The notes under the pieces are model-generated. The model worked only from the letters and a program-made list of their open reading frames with translations, made no database searches and was not told the DNA's origin. From contig KE159598.1 in NCBI GenBank assembly GCA_000403275.2, forward strand, positions 956,356-1,020,355: a stretch of DNA of 64,000 nucleotides, given 5' to 3'. Each line of letters starts with the position of its first letter. Position 1 is the stretch's first letter. The position numbers and the translations under genes were made by a program. Shown in pieces: positions 43,785-55,799 of this stretch. This DNA is from Lachnospiraceae bacterium 28-4. Lineage in GTDB: Bacteria; Bacillota; Clostridia; Lachnospirales; Lachnospiraceae.

Positions 43785-45416
43785 ATGAATGGTGCGGATG
43801 CAATAATAAAATGCCTGGAAAAAGAAGGGGTGGAGATTGTTTTCGGATATCCCGGGGTGGCGATTTGTCCTTTTTATAATAGCATATTGGATTCGGATAT
43901 TCGGACGATATTGATTCGGACGGAGCAAAATGCTGCCCATGCGGCCAGCGGTTTTACCCGCGTTTCGGGAAAGCCGGGCGTATGCGCGGTAACTTCCGGC
44001 CCTGGGGCGACCAATGTGATTACGGGAATCGCTACGGCTTTTGCTGACAGTATTCCTTTAATCTGTATTACCGGACAGGTGAACAGCGAACTGATAGGCA
44101 GCGATGTTTTCCAGGAGGCGGATATTACGGGGGCGGTGGAGTCTTTCGTAAAGTACAGCTATTTGGTGAAGAACGCGAACGATATCCCGAGAGTATTTAA
44201 AGAAGCCTTTCATATTGCGAATACCGGACGTAAAGGGCCGGTACTGATCGATGTTCCCATAGATATACAGAATGCGCAGGTTTCCAAGTTCCATTATCCC
44301 GAAGAAATTAATATGAGAACTTATAAGCCGACGGTAAAAGGAAATATGGTTCAGATCAAAAAGGTCATTAAAGAACTGGAAAAGGCAAAGCGCCCTATTA
44401 TATGTGCGGGAGGCGGCGTGCTTTTAAGCGATGCGGAAAAGGAACTGAGAGAATTTTCGGAAAAATATAAAATTCCGGTAGTGTCTACTATGATGGGCAT
44501 CGGCGCTATGCCTACCAGGCATCCTATGTATTATGGCATGGTAGGAAATAACGGGAAGCCTTGTGCCAACCGTGCCATGAATGAGTCGGATCTGATTATC
44601 ATGGTAGGAGCGAGGGTGGCTGATCGGGCGGTCAGCCAGCCGGATTTGATTACGAATAACAAGGTACTGGTACATATGGATGTGGATCCGGCAGAAATCG
44701 GTAAAAATGTAGGGCCTCATATTCCTTTGGTGGGCGATGTGAAGCATATTTTTGAAGATATTATGAACCAGGAAATCGTGTGCAGCCAGACAAGCTGTAA
44801 TTATACGGAGTGGATACGCATTTTGGATAATTACCGGGAGGCGATGGCAGTTGTGAGAAATCCCAATCCGTCTTACGTAGACCCGGCAGGATTTATTACA
44901 ATGCTTTCCGATAAAATGGAAGAAGATGGCATTTATGTGGCTGACGTAGGCCAAAACCAGATCTGGTCCTGCGGTTATCATATCGTGAAAAAAGGACGTT
45001 TCCTGACTTCAGGGGGCATGGGTACTATGGGCTATTCCATTCCGGCCGCTATGGGGGCCAAGCTGGCAAGGCCGGAACGGCAGGTGGTGGCAGTGTGCGG
45101 GGACGGTTCTTTCCAGATGTCCATGATGGAACTGGCAACGATGCGCCAGCATGATGTGGCGGTAAAAATAATCGTCTTGAAAAACAATTATCTCGGCATG
45201 GTAAGGGAATTCCAGCATTATACTTACAAGGATAATTATTCCGTGGTAGATTTGTCGGGCAGCCCGGATTTGGAAAAACTGGCAGCAGCTTATGATATGG
45301 ATTTTCTCCGTCTTGAAAATATGGAAAAAGCGGAGGAGATGATCGACAGCTTTTTAAAAGAAAACAGATCTATGTTGCTGGAATGCATGATCGATCCGAT
45401 GGATCTGGTAAAATAG
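43785..45416 (+). CDS. ilvB: acetolactate synthase large subunit
   Basis: The thiamine-diphosphate enzyme joins two pyruvates (or pyruvate and 2-oxobutyrate) in the first common step to valine, leucine and isoleucine. The 543-residue product has the catalytic Glu region (RTEQNAAHAASGFTR), the FAD-type middle domain and the cofactor motif CGDGSFQMSMMELATMRQHDV. It is a little shorter than E. coli IlvB but of normal clostridial length. It begins 26 bases after metH and is followed by two regulatory subunit genes. Confidence 0.93.
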   Translation: MNGADAIIKCLEKEGVEIVFGYPGVAICPFYNSILDSDIRTILIRTEQNAAHAASGFTRVSGKPGVCAVTSGPGATNVITGIATAFADSIPLICITGQVNSELIGSDVFQEADITGAVESFVKYSYLVKNANDIPRVFKEAFHIANTGRKGPVLIDVPIDIQNAQVSKFHYPEEINMRTYKPTVKGNMVQIKKVIKELEKAKRPIICAGGGVLLSDAEKELREFSEKYKIPVVSTMMGIGAMPTRHPMYYGMVGNNGKPCANRAMNESDLIIMVGARVADRAVSQPDLITNNKVLVHMDVDPAEIGKNVGPHIPLVGDVKHIFEDIMNQEIVCSQTSCNYTEWIRILDNYREAMAVVRNPNPSYVDPAGFITMLSDKMEEDGIYVADVGQNQIWSCGYHIVKKGRFLTSGGMGTMGYSIPAAMGAKLARPERQVVAVCGDGSFQMSMMELATMRQHDVAVKIIVLKNNYLGMVREFQHYTYKDNYSVVDLSGSPDLEKLAAAYDMDFLRLENMEKAEEMIDSFLKENRSMLLECMIDPMDLVK

Positions 45417-45427
45417 GAGGGCAGACA

Positions 45428-45910
45428 ATGAAAAGGATATATTCTGTTTTAGTGGAAAATCGTTCGGGCGTTCTCTGCAAAGTGGCCGGGCTTTTTTCGA
45501 GAAGATGCTTTAACATCGATTCTCTTGCGGTAGGTGAAACGGATGATCCGGCAGTCTCCTGTATGACGATCGTAAGCAGCGGGGATGAACGGACCATCGA
45601 ACAGATTGAGAAACAGCTGAACAAAAAGCTGGATGTGATTAAAGTCAAAACTTTTGATGAAAGTAAGAGCATCAGCAGGGAACTTATGCTGATCAAGGTA
45701 AAATACAACAGGAATAACCGCAGGGATATTATGGAGAACTGCGATATTATGAAGGCACAGATCGTGGATATGTCCAAAAATATGATGATTATACAGATTT
45801 GCGATGTGCCGGAGAGGATCCATCTGTTTATTAAAATGCTGCAATCGATCAGCATCGTGGAAGTGGCGAGAACAGGTACATTGGCGCTGCCTAAGTGTAT
45901 TGACTTTTAA
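45428..45910 (+). CDS. ilvN: acetolactate synthase small subunit, first copy
   Basis: The 160-residue protein has the N-terminal ACT domain of IlvN/IlvH (YSVLVENRSGVLCKVAGLFSRR) and the C-terminal ALS_ss domain. It binds IlvB and makes it sensitive to valine. The ATG at 45428 has AGGAGG 9 bases upstream. It is clearly different from the second copy at 45966 (for example FNIDSLAVGETDD versus YNIESITAGVTAD), so the two are old paralogues, not a recent duplication. Confidence 0.88.
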   Translation: MKRIYSVLVENRSGVLCKVAGLFSRRCFNIDSLAVGETDDPAVSCMTIVSSGDERTIEQIEKQLNKKLDVIKVKTFDESKSISRELMLIKVKYNRNNRRDIMENCDIMKAQIVDMSKNMMIIQICDVPERIHLFIKMLQSISIVEVARTGTLALPKCIDF

Positions 45911-45965
45911 AGCGGCGCTTGATAAAATAATGGTCGGATGTTGAAAGGATGAACGGAGGAAATGT

Positions 45966-46469
45966 ATGCGTAAAAAAGTATTTCAGCTTTTGGTAGATAA
46001 TACATCGGGCGTATTGAGCAGGATATCGGGCCTTTTTTCCAGGCGCGGCTATAATATTGAAAGCATTACCGCAGGTGTAACGGCGGATCCAAGGTATACG
46101 AGGATCACGATTGTAGCGTCGGGAGACGATGAGATTTTAGATCAGATTGAGAAACAGGTAGCAAAACTTGTGGATGTGAGGGATATTAAAGTGCTGGAAC
46201 CGGAAGACAGCGTATACAGAGAATTGGTGCTGATCAAGATCAAGGCGGCGGCGAAGGAAAGACAGTCGGTAATTTCGGTGGCGGATATTTTCCGGGCAAA
46301 GATTATCGACGTTGCACCGGAAAGCCTTACCGTGGAATTGACGGGGACGCAGTCAAAGATAGAAGCGTTTATCAGTCTGCTGGAAGGTTATGAAATACTG
46401 GAGCTGGCAAGGACGGGGATCACCGGCCTTGGGAGAGGGATCGGCAACGTAACTTATCTGGAAGATTAG
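45966..46469 (+). CDS. ilvN: acetolactate synthase small subunit, second copy
   Basis: The 167-residue protein has the ACT motif QLLVDNTSGVLSRISGLFSRRGYNIESI and a full ALS_ss domain, closer to the standard IlvN/IlvH consensus than the first copy. It lies 55 bases after that copy and just before ilvC. It may be the main regulatory subunit; the reason for keeping two is not evident. Confidence 0.9.
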   Translation: MRKKVFQLLVDNTSGVLSRISGLFSRRGYNIESITAGVTADPRYTRITIVASGDDEILDQIEKQVAKLVDVRDIKVLEPEDSVYRELVLIKIKAAAKERQSVISVADIFRAKIIDVAPESLTVELTGTQSKIEAFISLLEGYEILELARTGITGLGRGIGNVTYLED

Positions 46470-47534
<1,065 letters not shown>

Positions 47535-47546
47535 TTTATGACATGA

Positions 47547-47580
47547 AAAACATTGCGTCCGAAAGACGCAATGTTTTTTT
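47547..47580 (+). terminator. terminator of metH-ilv operon
   Basis: AAAACATTGCGTC pairs with GACGCAATGTTTT around CGAAA, followed by T. Confidence 0.9.
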
Positions 47581-47589
47581 GACATTTCA

Positions 47590-47618
47590 TTGACTTTTTT
47601 TTTCATGCAAGATAATAT
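47590..47618 (+). promoter_or_regulatory. promoter of the first hybrid kinase gene
   Basis: TTGACT (47590-47595) and TAATAT (47613-47618) are 17 bases apart, directly after the ilv terminator. Confidence 0.65.
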
Positions 47619-47696
47619 ATTAATAGCGGTTTTGATGTGAAATTAAGTATATTCAAAGGGGTTTACAAAAGCAATTTGCAAAAAGGAGAGATATAC

Positions 47697-50243
47697 GTGT
47701 TTATCAGGACTAAAAAATTTCTATGGATTAGTTTCAGCAGTTTAATTATTCTTAGTATTGCCGTATTTATCTGGATCTCTATTTCCATGACGCGCAAAAG
47801 CGAGGCGGCGATTACGGAGATCGGCAAGATATATATGTCAGAGATGAACAGCCAGATACAGCAGAAATTTAAAGCGATCGTTGAGCTGCGGCTTTCGCAG
47901 GTGGAAGGTATTGTCCAGAGAACCCCTCAGGGAGAGGACGGCTATAGCGAAGAACTTATGGATGACCTTGCATTAAACGCGAGTGTACGGAATTTTACAT
48001 ATCTTGCTTTTTATGATGAAAACGGCGGGTGTGAAGTGATTTACGGCGAGCCGGTGACAATCGTCGATGAAGCGGAATTTATGAGAGTGCTGACAGATAA
48101 ACAGATGCACATTTCCAGCGCTTTGGACAAAGAAGAGGAAAAAGTGCTTTTACTTGCGGCGGATGCGGAATATGATATGAAATCCGGGAAAAAAAGCACT
48201 TGCCTGGTGGCCGGGATCGAAATGGAGACTCTGAACAGAGAGATGGCGCTGGAAGGCAACAGTTCCCTGATCTATTCCCATATCATACGGAAAGATGGAA
48301 GCTATGTGATCAGGAACGGAGATGCATACAGGGAAAACTATTTCGCCCGCATGGGGGAAATGATCCTTGAAAACGATGGGAGAGATGCAGAAAAACATAT
48401 CGTGGAGTTAAAGGACGCCATGGCGGCGGAAGAGGATTATTCCACCCTGATTTTAATAGAGGGAACCAGCAGGAATTTGTACTGCGCCCCGTTGTCTGGA
48501 TGCGAGTGGTATTTGATCAATGTCATGCCTTACGGAATGCTGGATAATGCCATTGAAGAGCTGGGATATGAGCGGGTAAGTACGATGCTGATGGGCTGCA
48601 GTTTTATACTGGGGTTTGTACTGATTATATTTATCCTATACTACAGGGCATCCCAGCAGCAGATGAAGCTGTTGAATGAGGCCAAAGAGGAAGCCGTTCG
48701 GGCGAATAAGGCGAAGAGCGAATTCCTGTCCAATATGAGCCATGATATCCGTACGCCCATGAATGGAATTGTTGGCATGACTGCGATCGCATTGACGAAT
48801 ATTGATGATAATGCCCGCGTAAAGGATTGCCTGAAAAAAATCACATTATCCAGTAAGCATTTGCTTGGATTAATCAACGATGTTCTTGATATGTCAAAAA
48901 TTGAAAATGGAAAACTTTCTATTAATATGGAACAGATATCCCTGCGCGATACGATGGCGAGCATCGTGAATATTGTGCGGCCGCAGATCAAAGAAAAAAA
49001 CCAGCATTTTGATATTTTTATACGAAATATCATAGTGGAAGACGTATATTGCGACAGCATAAGGCTGAATCAAATATTGATCAATCTTTTGTCCAATGCG
49101 ATGAAATTTACGCCTGTGGAGGGCAACATTAAAATATACTTATCTCAGGAGGAGATACCCGGGGATGAAAATCATGTAAGATGCCATTTCCGTGTAAAGG
49201 ATAACGGAATGGGGATGTCGCCTGAGTTTCAGAAAAAGATTTTTGAGACATTTTCCAGGGAAGATTCCACCAGGGTGCAGAAAACAGAAGGTACCGGACT
49301 GGGAATGGCGATTACGAAATATATCGTAGACGCGATGAACGGTACGATAGAATTAAAAAGCGAAAAAGGAAAAGGAAGCGAATTCCATATTGTACTGGAT
49401 CTGGAAAGAGCAACGGTGCCGGAGGAAGAAATGCGTCTGCCGGCTTGGCATATGCTTGTAGTGGATAATAATGAAGATCTTTGCCGCAGTGCAGTTTCGG
49501 TATTGAAGGAGATCGGAGTAGAGGCGGAATGGGCGACGGACGGTCGGACGGCGATTGAAATGGTGGAAAAATGCCATAGTGAACAAAGGGATTATGATAT
49601 CGTTTTGTTAGACTGGAAAATGCCTGAGATGGACGGAGTGACGACCACCCGTGAGATCAGAAAGCGGGTAGGGGATGAAGTGCCTATCCTGATTATATCC
49701 GCCTACGATTGGGCGGATATAGAGAATGAGGCGAGAGCGGCGGGCGCTCATGGCTTCATAGCTAAGCCTTTGTTTAAATCCAATTTATATCTGGGCTTGA
49801 AGCACTATGCGGTGGAAGAGGAGAAAGAGACGGAAGATGAGAAAGTAAAACAGATAGATTTCACCGGAAAGCGGATATTATTAGCGGAAGATAACGATTT
49901 GAACTGGGAAATCGCCAATGAAATATTATCGAGCGCCGGCTTCCGGGTGGAATGGGCGGAAAACGGCCAGGAATGCATAGAGAAGTTTGAACAGTCTGAA
50001 ATAGGATTTTATGATGTAATTCTTATGGATATCCGTATGCCTGTATTGGATGGTTATGGAGCGGCGAAAGTGATCCGGGCTTTGGATCGTGCGGATGCGA
50101 ATCTGCCGATTCTGGCTATGACTGCGGATGCTTTTGCAGAGGATATCCAGCATTGTCTGGAATGTGGTATGAATGCGCATATAGCGAAGCCGATCGACAT
50201 AAATAATTTAATACAGCATTTGCAGAAATATCTGGAAGTATAA
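47697..50243 (+). CDS. hybrid sensor histidine kinase with two receiver domains
   Basis: The 848-residue protein has a transmembrane helix (about 10-33), an extracytoplasmic Cache-like sensor (about 35-300), a second helix (about 308-328) and a HisKA domain with His in [10 protein letters not shown] (about 349). A HATPase domain follows (about 460-575), then two receivers with Asp in [11 protein letters not shown] (about 639) and [11 protein letters not shown] (about 777). All phosphotransfer residues are present. There is no Hpt domain, so the final output partner is unclear. The GTG at 47697 is used because AGGAG lies 9 bases before it; an earlier GTG at 47637 lacks a site. Confidence 0.88.
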   Translation: MFIRTKKFLWISFSSLIILSIAVFIWISISMTRKSEAAITEIGKIYMSEMNSQIQQKFKAIVELRLSQVEGIVQRTPQGEDGYSEELMDDLALNASVRNFTYLAFYDENGGCEVIYGEPVTIVDEAEFMRVLTDKQMHISSALDKEEEKVLLLAADAEYDMKSGKKSTCLVAGIEMETLNREMALEGNSSLIYSHIIRKDGSYVIRNGDAYRENYFARMGEMILENDGRDAEKHIVELKDAMAAEEDYSTLILIEGTSRNLYCAPLSGCEWYLINVMPYGMLDNAIEELGYERVSTMLMGCSFILGFVLIIFILYYRASQQQMKLLNEAKEEAVRANKAKSEFLSNMSHDIRTPMNGIVGMTAIALTNIDDNARVKDCLKKITLSSKHLLGLINDVLDMSKIENGKLSINMEQISLRDTMASIVNIVRPQIKEKNQHFDIFIRNIIVEDVYCDSIRLNQILINLLSNAMKFTPVEGNIKIYLSQEEIPGDENHVRCHFRVKDNGMGMSPEFQKKIFETFSREDSTRVQKTEGTGLGMAITKYIVDAMNGTIELKSEKGKGSEFHIVLDLERATVPEEEMRLPAWHMLVVDNNEDLCRSAVSVLKEIGVEAEWATDGRTAIEMVEKCHSEQRDYDIVLLDWKMPEMDGVTTTREIRKRVGDEVPILIISAYDWADIENEARAAGAHGFIAKPLFKSNLYLGLKHYAVEEEKETEDEKVKQIDFTGKRILLAEDNDLNWEIANEILSSAGFRVEWAENGQECIEKFEQSEIGFYDVILMDIRMPVLDGYGAAKVIRALDRADANLPILAMTADAFAEDIQHCLECGMNAHIAKPIDINNLIQHLQKYLEV

Positions 50244-50266
50244 TACTGGTTTATATGTAATCTAAG

Positions 50267-50297
50267 GCCGGTTCCCCTGAAGAGGAACCGGCTTTCT
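50267..50297 (+). terminator. weak terminator between the two hybrid kinases
   Basis: GCCGGTTCC pairs with GGAACCGGC around an 8-base loop, followed by only a short T-rich stretch, so readthrough is likely. Confidence 0.6.
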
Positions 50298-50332
50298 TGG
50301 AGAAAGCGCTGCAGAAGGAAAGGAGGCTTATC

Positions 50333-53245
50333 GTGCTGAAAAGAGGAAGAAAGCTGCTCGCCCTGGTAATTGCCGTGCTGGTGCTGCTATCCGGGAAGTA
50401 CTGCATTGATTTTATTCATAAAAGCATTATTGCGGAAAGTTCCAGCCATCTGGAAGAGATTTATACCCAGATCAACGCTTCCTTTACCGCCCTTGTTTCC
50501 AATAACTGGAATATGCTGGATGATTGGAAATATCATATTGGACATACGGCGGATGAATCAGAAGGAAAATTAAAAGAATTTTTGAGAAATGGTAAGGACA
50601 ACTGGAATTTTACAGATTTTTATTTTATTGGGGAAAATGGAAGTTACCGTTCATTTCTTGGCAGGGAGGGATTTCTTGACCTTGGGCCGCAGCTGGAGAC
50701 ACTGATTCAAGATCAAGAAAAGATCGTGGTGGAGGGCGCTTTATCCGATGGCTCCCAGTTGACCATATTTGCAATTCCGGTACAGAAGGCAATGTACCGG
50801 GATCTGGAATATTCGGCTATAGCGGTCGGCTACAACAGCATGGATTTAAAAAGAACGCTGAATATTAATGTGTTCGACCGGCAGTCGGAATATTATGTGC
50901 TTCGGCCGGATGGCAGAATTTTATTTACTACCCGGGATGGAAAAAACCAGCCGAGCAATTTTCTGGAATATTTGATCAATAACGCCAAATTTATTGACAG
51001 CAGCGCGGAACAGGTCAGTTCCGGCCTGATAGAAGGAAAATCGGATGTCATACGTTTTAAGATGATGGATACCGGCTATTATATGGTGTATCAGCCGATT
51101 GGATTCCAGGATTGGCTGACGCTTTGGATTGTACCAGAATATATGGTCAATGCGAGCATGAATCATGTACAGTCGATGACAAGCATTATTTTCATGGGCT
51201 TTTTTGCCATCGTATGTACTGCGGAATTGTTTTATTTGGTCTATCGCCGGAAAAAGGCGATTCAGGGTAAGGATGTGGAAATCAGGTACCGGGAAAAATT
51301 GTTTGGGATGCTGACAAGCAATGTGGATGATATTTTTGTCATGTTTTCCGCCGATGATTTTACGGTAGAATATGTCAGCCCGAATATCGAAAGGCTTTTG
51401 GGCGTGGGAATGGAAGAAGTCAAAAAGGATTTGCGGGTATTGAATGCTGCTATTGTAGATAAAACGACAATCGCTTCCAAGGATGTACTCAGGGGCATAG
51501 CGATGGGGGAAAGCTGGCAGGAAGACGGAGAATTCATCGATTTACGGACAGGAAAACAGCATTGGTATCATCAGACGATACATTATACATCGATCGGAGA
51601 TAAGGATAAATTTATTTGGGTTCTTTCCGACAGGACGAAAGAGCGTCAGGCGAACCAACAGCTACAGCAGACGCTGGATATCGCGCAGGGGGCGAATAAG
51701 GCGAAGAGCAACTTTCTTGCGAATATGTCCCATGATATGCGGACTCCCATGAATGCGGTGATCGGATTTGCGACACTCCTTGACAGGGACGCGGAAGATC
51801 CGGATCGGGTGAAGGAGTATGCACAGAAAATTATGATCGCCAGCAATCATTTGCTCGGACTGATTAATAATGTATTGGATATGGGGAAGATCGAGAGCGG
51901 AAAGACGTCTTTAAATTTGTCGGAGTTTAATTTAGCGGTGATGCTGGAAGAATTGAATACGGTGATGCTGCCCCAGGCCAGGGCAAAAAAGCAGAAGTTT
52001 ATCATTCGCACATATGGATTGTATCAGGAATTGTTTATCGGCGATAAAGTGCGCATCAGCCAGATCTTGATGAATCTGCTGACCAATGCGGTTCAATATA
52101 CGCCCAAAGGCGGCGAGGTAGAACTGCATATCTACAATATGGAGCAAGTCACGAAGAATTATGCAAGGCTTCGGTTTGAAGTAAAGGATACCGGAAACGG
52201 GATGGGCAAGGAATTCATGGAAACGGTATTCGATCCATTTACAAGGGAAGCGAATACGACGGCCAGCGGGATTCAGGGAACAGGGCTTGGACTGGCGATT
52301 ACAAAAAACCTTGTGGATCTGATGGGCGGTACAATCTTTGTGGAAAGTGTTCAGGGAGCAGGGAGTACCTTTACCGTTGACCTGGAGCTGAAGATATCGA
52401 GACAGCCGGAAGGCGGGGATTTCTGGAAAAAGCATGGCATATACAGTATGCTGGTGGTGGACGGAAATGAAGAAGTATGTGTGAATATCCAGAATCTTAT
52501 GGCAGGAACAAGCGTATATGTACAGTACGCCCTGAATGGATATATGGCTCTCGACATGATCGAGAAAAAGCAAAAGCAGAGAAATGGGTATAATCTGATT
52601 CTGCTGGCATGGAAAATGGCGGAAATAGACGGTATCGAAACGGCAAGACGCATTCGTGAAAAGATAGGAAGCCACATACCAATATTTATTCTTACAGAGT
52701 ACGACTGGAGTGAAGTGGAGGAAGAGGCAAGAGGCGTCGGCATCAATGCTTTTTTGCAGAAACCTTTCTTTATTTCCAATTTCCGCCAGGTGATCGAACA
52801 GCTTGGCAACGGGGAAAGTTATGACCGGAAAGAGGAAAAGAAAAATTCGGGAGACGGCAGAACGCTTTCAGGACTGAAATTTCTTGTGGCCGAAGACAAT
52901 GCCATTAATGCGGAGATTATATCCGAATTGCTGAAAACAGAAGGGGCGGACTGTGATATTGCGGAAAACGGACAGATAGCGCTGGAAATGTTTGAAAACT
53001 CGGAAAAAGGACATTATCAGATGATTTTAATGGATATCCAGATGCCGGTGCTGGATGGATACGGAGCGGCAATGGGGATTCGCGGATGCCGGCATCCGGA
53101 GGCGCAGACGATACCGATCGCCGCTATGACAGCAAATGCTTTTGCGGAAGATGTGAATAAGGCCATGGAGGCTGGTATGAATGCCCATATGTCAAAGCCG
53201 GTAAATATGGATCTTTTAAAAACTACAATACTTCAATTAATTTGA
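50333..53245 (+). CDS. hybrid sensor histidine kinase, first receiver lacks its phospho-acceptor
   Basis: The 970-residue protein has a transmembrane helix (about 8-28), an extracytoplasmic sensor, a second helix (about 280-300), a PAS domain (about 325-440) and HisKA with His467 (NMSHDMRTP). HATPase and two receivers follow. In receiver 1 the conserved Asp is Ala759 (LLAWKMAEIDG where the paralogue upstream has [11 protein letters not shown]), so it cannot be phosphorylated normally. Receiver 2 has Asp901 (LMDIQMPVLDG). The GTG at 50333 is preferred because AAGGAGG lies 6-7 bases upstream. It probably arose by duplication with the previous gene. Confidence 0.88.
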   Translation: MLKRGRKLLALVIAVLVLLSGKYCIDFIHKSIIAESSSHLEEIYTQINASFTALVSNNWNMLDDWKYHIGHTADESEGKLKEFLRNGKDNWNFTDFYFIGENGSYRSFLGREGFLDLGPQLETLIQDQEKIVVEGALSDGSQLTIFAIPVQKAMYRDLEYSAIAVGYNSMDLKRTLNINVFDRQSEYYVLRPDGRILFTTRDGKNQPSNFLEYLINNAKFIDSSAEQVSSGLIEGKSDVIRFKMMDTGYYMVYQPIGFQDWLTLWIVPEYMVNASMNHVQSMTSIIFMGFFAIVCTAELFYLVYRRKKAIQGKDVEIRYREKLFGMLTSNVDDIFVMFSADDFTVEYVSPNIERLLGVGMEEVKKDLRVLNAAIVDKTTIASKDVLRGIAMGESWQEDGEFIDLRTGKQHWYHQTIHYTSIGDKDKFIWVLSDRTKERQANQQLQQTLDIAQGANKAKSNFLANMSHDMRTPMNAVIGFATLLDRDAEDPDRVKEYAQKIMIASNHLLGLINNVLDMGKIESGKTSLNLSEFNLAVMLEELNTVMLPQARAKKQKFIIRTYGLYQELFIGDKVRISQILMNLLTNAVQYTPKGGEVELHIYNMEQVTKNYARLRFEVKDTGNGMGKEFMETVFDPFTREANTTASGIQGTGLGLAITKNLVDLMGGTIFVESVQGAGSTFTVDLELKISRQPEGGDFWKKHGIYSMLVVDGNEEVCVNIQNLMAGTSVYVQYALNGYMALDMIEKKQKQRNGYNLILLAWKMAEIDGIETARRIREKIGSHIPIFILTEYDWSEVEEEARGVGINAFLQKPFFISNFRQVIEQLGNGESYDRKEEKKNSGDGRTLSGLKFLVAEDNAINAEIISELLKTEGADCDIAENGQIALEMFENSEKGHYQMILMDIQMPVLDGYGAAMGIRGCRHPEAQTIPIAAMTANAFAEDVNKAMEAGMNAHMSKPVNMDLLKTTILQLI

Positions 53246-53280
53246 GAAAAGGAACCAATACATAACGAAAAGGAGAAAAT

Positions 53281-54387
53281 ATGCGTAATATTGTACTTGT
53301 TGTAGATGATATGGAAATTAACCGGGAATTGCTGGCGGAAATCCTAAAGGATGAATATGACGTTATCATGGTTGAAAACGGGAAACAGGCTTTAGAATAT
53401 ATGGAAAACCGGAACCAGGAGATCGCGGTCGTTTTACTGGATCTGATCATGCCTGAAATGGACGGATTTGAAGTTCTGAAAGTCATGCAGGAGAAAATGT
53501 GGATCGATAAGATTCCTGTTTTGGTCATCAGCGGGGAATCTTCCATTAAAGTAGAACAGGATTGTTTCGACTATGGGGTTTCCGATTTTATCCATAAACC
53601 ATTTGACAATGCCCTCGTAAGAAAAAGAGTGGAAAATGTAGTGAGCCTTTTTCAGTATCAGAGAGAACTGGAAGAAAAAGTGGCGGAACAGACGGAAACT
53701 TTGCGCGAGCAGTATAAACTGCTGAAAGTGCAGGCGGAGCGGTTAAAACAAAGCAATGATAATATCATTGATATTCTGGGTACGGTAGTGGAACACAGAA
53801 ATCTGGAAAGCGGCGAACATGTAAGGCGCGTGAAAGGCTATACGAAGATCATGGCGGAGGAAATTGCCAGGGAATATCCGGAATACGGGCTGACACCGGA
53901 GAAAATTGGAATTATTGTATCCGCCAGCGCTTTGCATGATCTTGGGAAGATCGCCATACCGGACAGCATTCTTTTAAAGCCCGGGAGGTTTACGAAGGAA
54001 GAGTTTGAATGCATGAAGACCCATACCGTCAAGGGATGCGAGATTGTCAGCAGCATTGAGGGCGTATGGGATGAGGAATATGCGAAGATCGGCTATGAAA
54101 TAAGCCGTTATCATCACGAAAGGTATGATGGCAGGGGATATCCTGACGGACTGAAAGGAGAGGAAATACCTATTTCGGCCCAGCTCGTTTCGGTAGCGGA
54201 TGTTTATGATGCTCTGGTCAACGAAAGGGTATATAAGGACGCCCTTCCGAAAGACAAGGCGTTTGAAATGATTGTGAACGGAGAGTGCGGCACTTTTTCT
54301 CCGAAACTTATGGTTTGCTTCCGCAAGGCAAGGGACAGGTTTGAAAGCCTGGCGGAAAATATACCAGCAAAAGCGGAAAAGGAATGA
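53281..54387 (+). CDS. response regulator with HD-GYP domain, probable c-di-GMP phosphodiesterase
   Basis: The 368-residue protein has a receiver domain (1-120; Asp54 in LLDLIMPEMDG), a coiled-coil linker (about 125-160) and an HD-GYP domain (about 165-350) with His219-Asp220 (ALHDLGKIAIPD) and GYP at 286-288 (DGRGYPDGLKG). Such proteins cleave c-di-GMP when phosphorylated. It lies 35 bases after the second hybrid kinase, so it is the likely output of that pair. leuC starts 15 bases after its stop. Confidence 0.9.
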   Translation: MRNIVLVVDDMEINRELLAEILKDEYDVIMVENGKQALEYMENRNQEIAVVLLDLIMPEMDGFEVLKVMQEKMWIDKIPVLVISGESSIKVEQDCFDYGVSDFIHKPFDNALVRKRVENVVSLFQYQRELEEKVAEQTETLREQYKLLKVQAERLKQSNDNIIDILGTVVEHRNLESGEHVRRVKGYTKIMAEEIAREYPEYGLTPEKIGIIVSASALHDLGKIAIPDSILLKPGRFTKEEFECMKTHTVKGCEIVSSIEGVWDEEYAKIGYEISRYHHERYDGRGYPDGLKGEEIPISAQLVSVADVYDALVNERVYKDALPKDKAFEMIVNGECGTFSPKLMVCFRKARDRFESLAENIPAKAEKE

Positions 54388-54402
54388 AGGAGGTAACGGA
54401 AA

Positions 54403-55656
54403 ATGGGAATGACTATGACCCAGAAAATACTGGCAGCCCATGCGGGGCTGGAAAAAGTGGAGGCAGGACAGCTGATTGAGGCGGATCTGGATCTGGTATT
54501 GGGAAACGATATTACCAGCCCGGTTGCGATCAAAGAAATGGAAAAGATGAATGTGAACGGCGTTTTTCATAAAGATAAGATCGCTCTCGTACCGGATCAT
54601 TTTGTACCGAATAAAGATATCAAATCTGCGGAACATTGCAAATGTGTAAGGGAGTTCGCATACCGCAACGAGATCACCAATTATTTTGAAGTGGGGGAAA
54701 TGGGGATCGAACATGCGCTTCTCCCCGAAAAAGGGCTTACCGTAGCCGGGGATGTTATTATCGGAGCTGATTCCCATACATGTACTTACGGTGCTTTGGG
54801 CGCTTTTTCAACCGGCGTGGGAAGTACGGATATGGCGGCCGGCATGGCGACGGGCAAGGCGTGGTTCAAAGTGCCTGGGGCGATCAAATTCAATCTGGTG
54901 GGAAAACCTGCCCCGTGGGTGAGCGGGAAGGATATTATCCTGCATATTATCGGAATGATCGGCGTGGACGGCGCTTTATATAAATCAATGGAATTCGCAG
55001 GAGAAGGCATTAGGAATCTGACGATGGATGACCGCTTCACGATCGCGAATATGGCGATAGAGGCAGGAGGGAAAAACGGCATTTTCCCGGTGGATGATGC
55101 GGCGGTGGCTTATATGAAAGAACATTCCCAAAAGGAGTATACCATTTATGAGGCGGATGAGGATGCGGTATATGATGAGGAATATACGATTGATCTGGGC
55201 GCGCTTCGCCCTACGGTAGCATTCCCGCATCTTCCGGAAAATACAAAAACGGTGGACGAGATCGAAGAAGATCTCAGGATCGACCAGGTGGTCATCGGTT
55301 CCTGCACCAACGGACGTTTGGATGATCTGCGCATTGCAGCAAAGGTGCTTGCCGGAAAACATGTGGCAAAAGGCATCCGCTGTATTGTTATCCCCGCTAC
55401 TCAGGCTATTTATATGCAGGCGATGGAAGAAGGGCTTTTAAAAACATTTATCGAGGCAGGAGCCGTGGTAAGCACGCCTACGTGCGGGCCGTGTCTTGGC
55501 GGATATATGGGGATTCTGGCGGAAGGAGAACGGTGTGTCTCCACGACGAACCGGAATTTTGTAGGAAGGATGGGCCATGTGAATTCGGAGATCTATCTGG
55601 CCAGTCCGGCAGTAGCAGCAGCTAGTGCGGTAGCAGGGAAAATTGCCTGTCCGTAA
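54403..55656 (+). CDS. leuC: 3-isopropylmalate dehydratase large subunit
   Basis: The aconitase-family enzyme isomerises isopropylmalate in leucine synthesis. The 417-residue length is of the short (archaeal/clostridial) LeuC type. The 4Fe-4S ligands are in [21 protein letters not shown] and [20 protein letters not shown] precedes the ATG. It is paired with leuD, but about 140 bases carrying pseudoknot repeat P3 lie between them. leuA and leuB are not in the window. Confidence 0.93.
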   Translation: MGMTMTQKILAAHAGLEKVEAGQLIEADLDLVLGNDITSPVAIKEMEKMNVNGVFHKDKIALVPDHFVPNKDIKSAEHCKCVREFAYRNEITNYFEVGEMGIEHALLPEKGLTVAGDVIIGADSHTCTYGALGAFSTGVGSTDMAAGMATGKAWFKVPGAIKFNLVGKPAPWVSGKDIILHIIGMIGVDGALYKSMEFAGEGIRNLTMDDRFTIANMAIEAGGKNGIFPVDDAAVAYMKEHSQKEYTIYEADEDAVYDEEYTIDLGALRPTVAFPHLPENTKTVDEIEEDLRIDQVVIGSCTNGRLDDLRIAAKVLAGKHVAKGIRCIVIPATQAIYMQAMEEGLLKTFIEAGAVVSTPTCGPCLGGYMGILAEGERCVSTTNRNFVGRMGHVNSEIYLASPAVAAASAVAGKIACP

Positions 55657-55702
55657 AAAAGCGGCTGCAGACTAAGGACACTTTTTTATAGAGCAGGAAA
55701 GA

Positions 55703-55795
55703 AGATTGAAAATAGAAGACTTTCAATTCCAAGTTTGTGTCTGCGCGGCGTCCACAAACTTGAAATGCACAATAAAGCCGCGCAGAAACGGGGTG
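55703..55795 (+). repeat. pseudoknot repeat P3
   Basis: A hairpin TTGAAAAT/TTTCAA is followed by CAAGTTTGTG (55730-55739) pairing with CACAAACTTG (55753-55762). Its loop TCTGCGCGGC (55740-55749) is exactly complementary to GCCGCGCAGA (55777-55786). The last strand ends three bases before the GGGGTG ribosome site of leuD, so folding could affect its translation. Confidence 0.75.
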
Positions 55796-55799
55796 AAAT

